DNA from: Desulfobacterales bacterium CG23_combo_of_CG06-09_8_20_14_all_51_8
GTDB lineage: Bacteria; Desulfobacterota; Desulfobacteria; Desulfobacterales; Desulfosalsimonadaceae
DNA length: 8,742 bases
Reading direction: 5' to 3'
NCBI GenBank assembly: GCA_002772195.1
Contig: PCSG01000033.1
Coordinates: forward strand, 1,651 to 10,392
This document shows, in pieces, positions 1 through 7,042 of this stretch. Made by a program: the position numbers and the translations under genes. The number at the start of each line of letters is the position of its first letter. Position 1 is the first letter of the stretch. The notes below the pieces were generated by a model. The model worked only from the letters and a program-made list of their open reading frames with translations, was not told where the DNA came from and searched no databases.

Positions 1-132
1 CCTATTTATGCCCAGGTGGTCCGGTGCGAGGCCTGCGACTGGCAGGGCCAGGTGAGCAAGCATGCCGGCCGGTGCCCCAAATGCAATGCCCCTCTGGGAG
101 ATCAGAAGGCAAAACCATACGCGAAAAAATAG
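1..132 (+). CDS. C-terminal fragment of a zinc-ribbon protein (5' end outside window)
   Basis: Frame 1 is open from the window edge to a TAG at 130-132 and gives 43 residues. They contain two CxxC knuckles, C9-x2-C12 and C25-x2-C28, with 12 residues between them, which is the spacing of a small zinc ribbon. The tail after the second knuckle is short and lysine-rich (ends KPYAKK). Only the ribbon is visible, so the main domain and the function are unknown. Such C-terminal ribbons occur in many unrelated proteins. The next gene on the same strand starts 43 bp downstream with no terminator between, so the two could be co-transcribed. Confidence 0.7.
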   Translation, partial: PIYAQVVRCEACDWQGQVSKHAGRCPKCNAPLGDQKAKPYAKK

Positions 133-175
133 CGTTTTAAAAATCAATCCATCATTATCCTTGAAATTTTCACCC

Positions 176-991
176 ATGATCCAGAAAATAATTTCCGGGG
201 GCCAGACCGGCGCGGACCGGGCGGCCCTTGATTTCGCCATCAACAACGACATTCCCCATGGCGGATGGGTTCCCAAGGGCAGACGCGCCGAAGACGGGGA
301 AATCCCCGCCCGCTATGATGTCCGGGAAGCGCCCGTCGGTGATTACAGCCGGCGCACCGAACTCAATGTCATGGATTCCGACGGCACACTCATTTTAAGC
401 TACGGCGAACTGACCGGCGGCTCGGCCCTGACGGCGATGCTTGCGAAAAAACACGCCAAACCCTGCCTGCATATGGATTTAAACCGTCATACGGAATTTC
501 AGGCCACCGTGGATATCACCCATTGGATCAATGAAAACCGGATTGAAGTGTTGAATGTCGCCGGGCCCCGGGCCGGAAATGATTCCAAAATCTATGACGC
601 CACGGTCAATGTCCTTGAAGCTGTGTGGCTTCTGGGCCTTGTCGGCGCAACCCTGCCGGAGGTGATGAACCGGCCGGGGGACCCGGCGGTCCGGGCGGCT
701 TTTCCGGATTCGGTGGATGCGGCCGTGACCCGGCTGTCAGCGGAGCTTCCTCTCAAGGACAGGTCAATGCTTGCGGGCATGTCGGAAACGGATCTAAATC
801 ATCTGCACCCGTCTCTGGGCATTTATATTCAAACCACCTATGGGATTTCCGAAGGAAATGATTCCCTCATGGCCTCCTGCCGAAAGGCGGTGGACGGGGC
901 GGAGTTGGACCCCGACGGCGCGGCATCGGTGATTATCCAAAAACTCTGGGGAAATTTACAAAAAACCCACCGGATTCGAAGGGTAAAATAA
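176..991 (+). CDS. SLOG-fold putative molybdenum carrier (cpYpsA) protein with DUF6794-like C-terminal domain
   Basis: The protein has 271 residues. Residues 1-155 match the circularly permuted YpsA branch of the SLOG superfamily, annotated as 'putative molybdenum carrier'. Visible marks are the N-terminal GGQTGAD loop (residues 8-14), WVPKGRRAEDGEIP (31-44), TGGS (80-83) and the NVAGPR signature before the last helix. SLOG proteins bind nucleotides or related ligands in a Rossmann-like pocket; molybdenum binding is a family label not shown here. Residues of about 170-265 form a second, helical region (acidic, with SLGIYIQ and ending in an ALW-like IIQKLWGNL) that resembles DUF6794. The frame stays open back to an ATG at 62, but that would overlap the upstream gene. 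The ATG at 176 gives the usual family start (M-I-Q-K-I-I-S-G-G). No clear Shine-Dalgarno precedes it. No signal peptide or membrane segment is seen, so it is probably cytoplasmic. Confidence 0.85.
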   Translation: MIQKIISGGQTGADRAALDFAINNDIPHGGWVPKGRRAEDGEIPARYDVREAPVGDYSRRTELNVMDSDGTLILSYGELTGGSALTAMLAKKHAKPCLHMDLNRHTEFQATVDITHWINENRIEVLNVAGPRAGNDSKIYDATVNVLEAVWLLGLVGATLPEVMNRPGDPAVRAAFPDSVDAAVTRLSAELPLKDRSMLAGMSETDLNHLHPSLGIYIQTTYGISEGNDSLMASCRKAVDGAELDPDGAASVIIQKLWGNLQKTHRIRRVK

Positions 992-1025
992 AGGAGGGTT
1001 CAGAACGAATCAATACTATCGACAC

Positions 1026-1073
1026 CCATCCGTATTGCGGGACTTCGGCGGGAAAAGGCGGGCGGATGGATTT
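1026..1073 (+). terminator. Weak terminator-like inverted repeat after the SLOG gene
   Basis: CCATCCG at 1026-1032 pairs with CGGATGG at 1063-1069 and is followed by ATTTT. The loop of 30 nt is long and the T-run is short, so this is only a candidate. The 89 bp between the SLOG gene and the kinase remnant hold no open gene. Confidence 0.25.
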
Positions 1074-1080
1074 TCCGTTG

Positions 1081-2563
1081 CTAACGATCCAACTCCTTCC
1101 GGATGGCGCGGGCGATATCCTTTAACAGGTAGGGCTTTTTACGGTCTCCCCCTTTCCCGTGAAACCGTTTAGAATGGAGTCGTCCGGAATACGGGCGGCG
1201 GGCATTCTGCTCGCAGGCAGGTAAACGCTGATGGTGGTGCCTTTTCCCGGCGTGCTTTGGACATCAATGTGTCCGTCATGGTCCCGCACCGCTCCCCAGA
1301 CCAGGGCCATTCTCAGTCCCGTGCCGCTTCGGCCCATGACTTTTTTGGTGTAGAAGGGCTCGAAAATCCGCTCTTTGTCTGCATCCGGAATTCCGATGCC
1401 CTGATCTTTTATTTTCAACAGGACATACTCGCCTTTTTTAAATGACGGCAGGTCCGGCAGCGGATCGTCCATATAAAAATTTTCCGTTGAAATGAGAATC
1501 TCTCCGCCTTCGGGCATGGCTTCGGCGGCATTGGATATCACATTCATCAGGATTTTGACCATATGGATCGATGACCCCGAAATGGTGAGCAGATGGCTGT
1601 CCAAAGCGGTTTTGATGCTGACACGGGGATGCGCCGCCATTTGATAGTGATGCTCCGGGCTTTTTAAATGGTCGGTGATGATGGCGTTGAGGCTCAGAAT
1701 TTCCCGGCTGTTCATTCCTTTCCGCGCGAGGGTGAGCAGGTCCTGAACAATGGCGGCGGCTCTTTCGCCGGATTTTTTGATGGTTTCCAAGGGGTTGCGG
1801 ATGGGACTGTCCGCCGGGAGTTTCATCAGCAGCAGGTCCGGATAGCTGACAATGCCGGATAAAATATTATTCAAATCATGGGCCACCCCGCCGGCAAGGG
1901 TCCCGATGGCCTCCATTTTCTGGGCCTGGCGCAGCCGGTCCATCATTTTCTGTTTTTCCAGCTCAGACGCCACACGCTGGGTGATGTCCCGGCAGATTCC
2001 GCGAAATCCGCAGGCCAAGTCATTATTGTCTTTTATCAGGGTAACGGATGCTTCAATATAACATTGGGCCCCGTCTTTCCGGCTGAGCTTCCAGTCCAGG
2101 GCCTTTGCCGGTATCCCGGTCCGAAACACCTGATTAAAGGTTTTAAAAAGGAATAAATGCGCTTGCCCAGTCCGATACTCAGCCGCATTATGGGAGAAAC
2201 GCTGCAGAAAATAAGGGCCAGGAGGTGTTTCTGTTTTGAAATAAAGTCAATATAATATTTTCGAGAGGCAAGGGAGGCGCCTTCAAGACGGGTGTCATCA
2301 ATGATATGGACGTAGGGCTCATTTTCAGGAATACCGGCCCGCCGCACGTCTTCATACAGGGACAGGGATTTCTGAATATCGGGCAGGGTAAGGTATCCGG
2401 CGGGCCGGCTGACGAGAATATGCCCCTCCAGAATGGAAAAATCAGACCGGAAGTTTTCTCCGAGCTGGACGTTCGTCCATTCCGGCCGCTGCTCAAGGGC
2501 GAGGTGCGGCGCCGGTTTTTTTTCAAGGTCAGCCGAAGAACCGCCGTGATTTATTTTCTGCAT
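1081..2563 (-). pseudogene. Degraded PAS/hybrid sensor histidine kinase (two out-of-frame internal deletions)
   Basis: Reading from 2563 leftward, the first frame encodes an N-terminal domain typical of Desulfobacterales sensor kinases, running to GLGKRI near 2150. It then runs on out of frame to a stop at 2036. The rest of the protein continues in another frame. It resumes in the middle of a PAS domain (FKTFNQVFRTG, then WKLSRKDG and GFRGICRDIT), then shows a coiled linker, the HisKA H-box (GGVAHDLNN), N-box (NVISNAAEAMP), G1 (DQGIGIP), F-box (FEPFYTKK) and G2 region (GRSGTGLRMALVWG). In G2 the usual glycine of GLGM is arginine. After GKGETV the frame breaks again and reaches a stop at 1122. 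In the +1 frame the sequence KKPYLLKDIARAIRKELDR then a stop (1140-1081) is the end of a response-regulator receiver domain. So the receiver body, about 100 residues, and the first half of PAS are missing. The kinase core could be expressed from a GTG at 2129, but a working protein is unlikely. Confidence 0.85.
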
Positions 2564-2612
2564 CAGGGTGTCTTTGAAGTTCTTTATTAATCAGAAATCT
2601 TTGAATTTAAAT

Positions 2613-2641
2613 AGAATATGTCCGTTAATAAATCAAGTCAA
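2613..2641 (-). promoter_or_regulatory. Sigma70-like promoter of the kinase remnant
   Basis: On the minus strand TTGACT (2641-2636) and TATTCT (2618-2613) are 17 nt apart, about 50 nt upstream of the ATG at 2563. The -35 box matches the consensus at five of six positions and the -10 at four of six. The control region thus looks intact although the gene is broken. No strong Shine-Dalgarno is visible before the ATG. Confidence 0.5.
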
Positions 2642-2749
2642 ATTTAGGTCAGGTTTAAAGACATTCTTGCCCGGGCCTGGTTTTGGTAAGCCAGCGGTCC
2701 TTTGCGCCGCCGGCGGAGTGCCGAAAATTTTAAACCGCTCTTGCGCGCA

Positions 2750-2778
2750 TTGACCTGCCGCTCTTTTTCCTTTAAGAT
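2750..2778 (+). promoter_or_regulatory. Sigma70-like promoter of the acyltransferase-hydrolase gene
   Basis: TTGACC (2750-2755), a 17-nt spacer and TAAGAT (2773-2778) lie 52 bp upstream of the chosen start codon, which would give a leader of about 45 nt. Apart from this and the minus-strand promoter at 2613-2641, nothing else is recognised in the 2564-2829 spacer. Confidence 0.6.
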
Positions 2779-2816
2779 AAAATTTAAACGGATATTGTCT
2801 TTTGAACCATGGTTTC

Positions 2817-2821
2817 AGGAG
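2817..2821 (+). promoter_or_regulatory. Ribosome binding site fixing the start at 2830
   Basis: AGGAG sits 8 nt before the ATG at 2830. The in-frame ATG at 2809, seven codons upstream, has no Shine-Dalgarno before it, so 2830 is the better start. Confidence 0.75.
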
Positions 2822-2829
2822 AAGCGCCC

Positions 2830-5034
2830 ATGAACCCCTATGCCTACCGGACCGCCGGATATGCCATCAAGGCCCTTTCCAACCTGACCCGGGCCAATAT
2901 CCGGACCCATGGGGAAGAAGACATCCCCAAAGGCGCAGTGATTTACGCGGTCAATCATTTCACGCGCATGGAAACCTTTTTTATTCCCTACTATATTCAC
3001 CGCCTGACCCGCCGGATTATCTGGGCGCTGGCCGATGATTCGCTTTTTTCAGGCGGCCTGAAAAATTTTCTGGACCGTCTGGGGGCGGTGTCCACGAAAA
3101 ATCCGGACCGGGACCGGCTCATGGTCAAAAGCCTGCTCACCGGCGAGGCCTCCTGGGTTATTTTCCCCGAAGGCCGCATGGTCAAGAGCAAGAAAGTCTA
3201 TGATAAAAAAGAGGAAAAAAGGGGAGAGTTCCTTATCGCCGCGCCGGAAGGACCCCATTCTCCGCACACCGGCACCGCAACCCTGGCCCTGCGCACCGAA
3301 TTTTACCGGGAGCGGCTTCGCCGGATGCTGACCGGATATCCGGAAGAGGCCGCCCGCATCATGGAGATGTTTGATATTCAGGATCCAGGGCCGGTTCTGG
3401 CTCAGGAAACCTTTATTGTTCCGGTCAACCTGACCTATTATCCCATCCGTGCCCGGGAGAACATGCTCAGCCGCATGGCCGAGCTGTTTGTCGGCGATCT
3501 TTCCGAACGAATGATCGAAGAGATCATGACCGAGGGGACCATGCTGCTGTCCGGGGTGGATGTGGACATGCGCTTCGGCAAGCCCATCCGCATCGCCCCC
3601 TACCTCAAGAGCGCGGCCATCCAGAAAGATATCGGGGCGCTGATTCCCATCAATTTTGACGACACGATTTCCTCGATCCAGATGTTGCGAAAGACCGCCC
3701 ACCGCATCATGGAACGATATATGTCGGTCATTTACAACCTGACCACCGTCAACCACGACCATATTTTCGCCTCCCTGCTCAAATATATTCCCGAAAAGAA
3801 AATTCCGGAAAAAGAATTCCGGCAGCGGGCCTATATGGCCGCCACCCTGTGCATGGAATGCTTGGATTTTTATCGGCATGATTCGCTGATGCGCAACCAG
3901 ATTTCCCTGCTCACCGACGACCGGAATGGCAAAATCGGCAATTTCATCCGCCTGGCCATGGAAACAGGCGCGATCGCCAAGGAAGATGACGCGTTTGTTA
4001 TTCACCCGGACTTTGGCGAGGTATCGGATTTTCACCGGGTGCGGGTGGATACGCCTATTGCAGTTATCGCTAATGAAATCGAACCATTAACCGTACTTCA
4101 GGAGAAACTTCGGGGCATTGCCAGCGTCCATCCCCTGCGGATCAAATACAAAATAAAAGAAGATTTAATCAACAAAGCCCGGTTTGATTTTGAAAAAGCC
4201 TATGCCCGGTTCGCCGTTCCCGAAGAATCCAAACCCAGGGAGGTGGGGGCGCCGTTTCTCATCCGGGGAAAAGAAAAGCATATCGGCGTGGTGCTGGTGC
4301 ATGGCTATATGGCGGCCCCCCTGGAGGTGCGGGCACTGGCGGAATATCTCGGCGATCGGGGATTCCGGGTGTATGCTCCCCGCCTCAAAGGCCATGGAAC
4401 AGCCCCGGAAGATCTGGCTGCCAGCACCTTTATCGAGTGGGTGGAATCGGTCGAAGAGGCTTTTGTGATCATGGATGGGATCTGCCGGAAGGTGGTGGTG
4501 GGCGGGTTTTCCGCCGGCGCGGGCCTGGCCCTGGATCTGGCCTCCCGGGTGAAGAATCTGGCCGGCGTTTTTGCCATATCGCCGCCGCTGAAGCTTCAGG
4601 ATTTTTCAGCCCGGTTTGTTCCGGCGGTCAACCTCTGGAACCGGGTGATGGGCCGGTTCAATGTGGGGGCCGCGAAAAAGGAATTTGTGGTCAATCATCC
4701 GGAAAATCCCCATATCAATTATGTCCGCAATCCCATTTCCGGCATCCGGGAGCTGGACCGGCTCATGGACCAGATGGAACCCCGGCTGCCGGAGATCCAA
4801 GTCCCGGCCCTGGTGGTCCAGTCCCAAGGAGACCCGGTGGTCAATCCGGAAGGGTCCTTTAAAATCTTCAAAAAACTGGGATCCGAGGATAAGGAATATC
4901 TGCTCGTCAACTATCCGCGTCACGGCATTATCAACGGGCCGAGGGCGGATCGGGTGTTTCGGGCCGTGGGAGAATTTCTGGAACATCTGAAATCCGGTGG
5001 GGCCGGCGACCCGGGGGGAGTGTTCAGAAAATAA
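2830..5034 (+). CDS. Two-domain fusion: PlsC/GPAT-type acyltransferase plus alpha/beta hydrolase
   Basis: The protein has 734 residues. The N-terminal part (about 20-240) is a glycerolipid acyltransferase of the PlsC/PlsB type. The acceptor/catalytic block NHFTRME has H43 with E48 where HX4D is usual, and FPEGR at 112-116 is the phosphate-binding block III. A helical middle region (about 240-460) resembles the region after the catalytic domain in bacterial GPATs. The C-terminal part (about 480-725) is a serine alpha/beta hydrolase of the monoglyceride lipase/carboxylesterase (S33, Hydrolase_4) kind. It shows the oxyanion HGY (491-493), nucleophile elbow GFSAG with S561, acid D668 in SQGDPVV, and H698 in RHG. 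The acyltransferase would move an acyl chain to a lysophospholipid or glycerol-3-phosphate, and the hydrolase would cleave an ester; substrates are inferred. No signal peptide or clear transmembrane helix is seen. It appears monocistronic, and its stop codon lies inside the T-run of the convergent cold-shock gene's terminator. It could also be described as a single polypeptide for phospholipid remodelling, but that is a guess. Confidence 0.88.
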   Translation: MNPYAYRTAGYAIKALSNLTRANIRTHGEEDIPKGAVIYAVNHFTRMETFFIPYYIHRLTRRIIWALADDSLFSGGLKNFLDRLGAVSTKNPDRDRLMVKSLLTGEASWVIFPEGRMVKSKKVYDKKEEKRGEFLIAAPEGPHSPHTGTATLALRTEFYRERLRRMLTGYPEEAARIMEMFDIQDPGPVLAQETFIVPVNLTYYPIRARENMLSRMAELFVGDLSERMIEEIMTEGTMLLSGVDVDMRFGKPIRIAPYLKSAAIQKDIGALIPINFDDTISSIQMLRKTAHRIMERYMSVIYNLTTVNHDHIFASLLKYIPEKKIPEKEFRQRAYMAATLCMECLDFYRHDSLMRNQISLLTDDRNGKIGNFIRLAMETGAIAKEDDAFVIHPDFGEVSDFHRVRVDTPIAVIANEIEPLTVLQEKLRGIASVHPLRIKYKIKEDLINKARFDFEKAYARFAVPEESKPREVGAPFLIRGKEKHIGVVLVHGYMAAPLEVRALAEYLGDRGFRVYAPRLKGHGTAPEDLAASTFIEWVESVEEAFVIMDGICRKVVVGGFSAGAGLALDLASRVKNLAGVFAISPPLKLQDFSARFVPAVNLWNRVMGRFNVGAAKKEFVVNHPENPHINYVRNPISGIRELDRLMDQMEPRLPEIQVPALVVQSQGDPVVNPEGSFKIFKKLGSEDKEYLLVNYPRHGIINGPRADRVFRAVGEFLEHLKSGGAGDPGGVFRK

Positions 5035-5070
5035 AAAAGGGCATCTTTGCCGATATCGGCGAAGATGCCC
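5028..5070 (-). terminator. Strong rho-independent terminator of the cold-shock gene
   Basis: A near-perfect palindrome at 5039-5070 (two 16-nt arms with one T/G mismatch that can wobble-pair in RNA) begins 22 bp after the stop of the minus-strand gene. On that strand it is followed by TTTTTTATTTT. On the plus strand no T-run follows, so it serves mainly the minus strand. It may still hinder read-through from the convergent fusion gene. Confidence 0.85.
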
Positions 5071-5091
5071 CTGTCTGGATGCCGGGAATGG

Positions 5092-5292
5092 TTAAACGAC
5101 CGTTACATTTACCGCGGAAGGTCCTTTTGCGCCTTGCTCAATGTCAAAGGTGACGTGGTCTCCTTCATTGAGCGTTTTAAAACCGGTTGCGTTGATTCCC
5201 GAATGATGTACAAATACATCCGGTCCATCTTCCTGTTCAATGAAACCGTAGCCTTTTTTTTCGTTAAACCACTTTACAGTTCCATTCGCCAT
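5092..5292 (-). CDS. CspA-family cold-shock protein
   Basis: The protein has 66 residues, the usual length of a single cold-shock domain. It begins MANGTVKWFNEKKGYGFIEQ, with RNP1 (KGYGFI) and RNP2 (VFVHHS) both intact, and ends SAVNVTVV. Proteins of this family form a five-strand OB fold, bind single-stranded RNA or DNA and act as RNA chaperones. The frame is open seven codons further upstream to an ATG at 5313. The start at 5292 is preferred because it gives the standard family N-terminus and has GGAGG at the right distance. It is transcribed alone, from a promoter at 5431-5458, and ends at the hairpin at 5039-5070. Whether it is cold-induced or constitutive cannot be read from the sequence. 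Confidence 0.95.
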   Translation of the reverse strand: MANGTVKWFNEKKGYGFIEQEDGPDVFVHHSGINATGFKTLNEGDHVTFDIEQGAKGPSAVNVTVV

Positions 5293-5424
5293 AGTGATGC
5301 CCTCCATGTTCAAAAATTGCTAAAAAAATGACGTTTACTCCTTTACCTTCAGGTCACCACTTCGGCAATGGTAATACCCTCGTAAAGAAACCGGCCTTTA
5401 AAAATATAAAGACCTTAATAATTG
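5293..5424 (-). other. Long 5' leader of the cold-shock gene
   Basis: From the predicted promoter the mRNA leader would be about 130 nt, much longer than those of neighbouring genes. Long leaders that change structure with temperature are known for cspA genes of enterobacteria. Here only short pairings are visible (for example ACCA/TGGT around 5356-5372), so a thermosensor role is inference by analogy. Confidence 0.35.
5301..5305 (-). promoter_or_regulatory. Ribosome binding site of the cold-shock gene
   Basis: GGAGG on the minus strand lies 8 nt before the ATG at 5292. It falls within the longer reading frame, and so decides the shorter 66-residue start. Confidence 0.8.
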
Positions 5425-5430
5425 TGAGAA

Positions 5431-5458
5431 ATATTAAATGAAATTTTACCAATGTCAA
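5431..5458 (-). promoter_or_regulatory. Sigma70-like promoter of the cold-shock gene
   Basis: On the minus strand a perfect TTGACA (5458-5453) is followed after 16 nt by TAATAT (5436-5431). This is the best promoter match in the window. It lies in the divergent spacer; no equally good promoter was found there for the plus-strand serine hydrolase gene. Confidence 0.65.
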
Positions 5459-5486
5459 GAATTTGCTGTTATAAGGATACATTTTT

Positions 5487-6887
5487 ATGAACGCTGTTTC
5501 GCGTCGCAGGAAAAATCTGGAAAAACAGTTAAAGCCCATGATGCGGATGGATAGGCTGAAATCAATGTTGCTGCGGACCATCCAGGTGCCGGCGGACCTA
5601 TCTTCCCTCACCACACAGGACATCCCCGGCGAAATTGATCCGGCGGCCGCGGGAATGACCCAGGAAGACGTGGACGCCATCTGGGCCAGTGTGGAAGGTC
5701 TTTACCGGACCGGCGTTTATCCGGGCCTTTCATTTTCTCTGCGCAAAAACGGATGCCTTGTCCTTCACCGGGCCATCGGCCACAGCCATGGCAACGGCCC
5801 GGGAGATCCGCCGGATGCGGAAAAGATCCTCATGACGCCGCAAACCCCGGTCTGCCAGTATTCCGCTTCCAAGGCGGTGACGGCCATGATGATTCATCTC
5901 CTGGCCGAGCGCGGGGATCTGGATCTGGATGATCCGATTAAAAAGTACATCCCTGAATTTGCCCGGAACAACAAGCAGGACATCACCATTTTTCACCTGA
6001 TTTCCCACCATGGGGGCATTCCCACGCCGCCCGCCGATACGGACCCGGAAATCCTCTATGATCAGGAAGCGTTCGTCCGGCTCATCTGCCGCCTGAAACC
6101 GACGTCGCCGCAAGGGGGCAGCATGGCCTATCACGCCATCACCGGCGGCGTGATCTTAGGAGAAATCGTCCACCGGATTACCGGCGGCACCTTGCGGAGT
6201 CTTTTGGATGAGTCCATCCGGAAGCCCTTGGGATTCCGGTATTTTAATTATGGGGTCCCGGACGCGGACATTCCCCGGGTGGCGATGAATTATCATACCG
6301 GTCCGCCCCTGATTTTTCCGATCTCCTATATCGCCCGCCGGGCCCTTTCCGCGCCCTGGGGCGAAGTGGTGCGCATTTCAAACCAGCCGCGATTCATGCA
6401 GGTGATTATTCCGGCGGCCAATCTCGTGGCCACGGCCGATGAAATGGCCTTGTTTTTTCAGCTTCTGCTGAACGGCGGGGAACTCGGCGGGGTGCGGATT
6501 TTTCAGCCGGAAACTGTCCGCCGGGCGGTTGCGCCTGCGGCAAAGATGGGGTTTGACGGCACCATGGTCGTCCCCATGCGATACAGCGCGGGATTGATGC
6601 TCGGAGCTGCGCCGGTGGGATTGTGGGGGCCTTATTCGGAATCGGCTTTCGGCCATGTCGGGTTTATGAATATTCTTTGCTGGGCTGACCCGGCCCGGGA
6701 TATTTCCGTCTCCCTTCAAACCACCGGCAAAACCCTGATCGGTACTCACATCGGGCCTTTGGTGCGGTTTTTGTTCATCGTGGGGCGGCGCTGCCGGATG
6801 AAAACCGATCCGGACAGGGATGTGGGGCCGTTTTCGGCGTTTATAGAGCCGTTACAGAAAATGCTGCGGAAGCTGATGCTGGATTAA
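5487..6887 (+). CDS. Serine hydrolase of the beta-lactamase (class C/esterase) family
   Basis: The protein has 466 residues and matches the Beta-lactamase/EstB-type serine hydrolase family (PF00144). The nucleophile motif is S126-A-S-K129 (SxxK). The general-base tyrosine is probably Y215 in AYHAITGG, with no asparagine two residues on, and the KTG-equivalent box is H390-V-G in FGHVGFMN. Family members with these variants are usually esterases, lipases or peptidases and not true beta-lactamases. The first 40 residues are basic (MNAVSRRRKNLEKQLK) with no hydrophobic stretch, so there is no signal peptide and the enzyme is probably cytoplasmic. That also speaks against a cell-wall or antibiotic role. 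AAGGA at 5473-5477, 9 nt upstream, supports the start. The gene is divergent from the cold-shock gene and followed by a weak hairpin. The natural substrate is unknown; neighbouring lipid genes make an acyl ester plausible. Confidence 0.85.
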   Translation: MNAVSRRRKNLEKQLKPMMRMDRLKSMLLRTIQVPADLSSLTTQDIPGEIDPAAAGMTQEDVDAIWASVEGLYRTGVYPGLSFSLRKNGCLVLHRAIGHSHGNGPGDPPDAEKILMTPQTPVCQYSASKAVTAMMIHLLAERGDLDLDDPIKKYIPEFARNNKQDITIFHLISHHGGIPTPPADTDPEILYDQEAFVRLICRLKPTSPQGGSMAYHAITGGVILGEIVHRITGGTLRSLLDESIRKPLGFRYFNYGVPDADIPRVAMNYHTGPPLIFPISYIARRALSAPWGEVVRISNQPRFMQVIIPAANLVATADEMALFFQLLLNGGELGGVRIFQPETVRRAVAPAAKMGFDGTMVVPMRYSAGLMLGAAPVGLWGPYSESAFGHVGFMNILCWADPARDISVSLQTTGKTLIGTHIGPLVRFLFIVGRRCRMKTDPDRDVGPFSAFIEPLQKMLRKLMLD

Positions 6888-6894
6888 CGATGGG

Positions 6895-6918
6895 AAATCA
6901 CAGATGAGAGTGATTTTT
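6895..6918 (+). terminator. Probable terminator of the serine hydrolase gene
   Basis: AAATCAC (6895-6901) and GTGATTT (6910-6916) form a 7-bp stem with an 8-nt loop, and the downstream arm runs into TTTTT, 8 bp after the stop codon. The stem is AT-rich and therefore weak. Confidence 0.4.
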
Positions 6919-7042
6919 CGAAGCGGCGTTTGTAACTATTTTTTTATAACAAGCCAAATATTTAATCGTTTTTCGTCGTCGGTACTTATTTTTTGAGAAT
7001 CCGGGATGATTCTCTCCGGAAACCAGATTTTTAATATTTTTA

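Noticed and set aside
62..175. Longer N-terminus for the SLOG protein, starting at 62
   Set aside because: It would overlap the zinc-ribbon gene by 71 bp, and the added residues do not resemble the family, whose members start just before the GGQTGAD loop.
1122..2129. The kinase piece as an intact 335-residue gene
   Set aside because: It would start in the middle of a PAS domain and end in a frame-shifted tail, with matching kinase and receiver sequences in other frames on both sides.
3049..4035. Long minus-strand open frame of 328 codons opposite the acyltransferase gene
   Set aside because: It is antisense to a gene with clear catalytic motifs, shows no recognisable domain and is rich in His/Gly/Gln as expected from the complement of GC-rich coding DNA.
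5047..5331. Plus-strand open frame of 94 codons over the cold-shock gene
   Set aside because: It is the antisense of a certain cold-shock gene and starts within its terminator.
6995..7014. Stem-loop GAGAATC/GATTCTC as a terminator
   Set aside because: No T-run follows on either strand and it lies more than 100 bp after the preceding gene.
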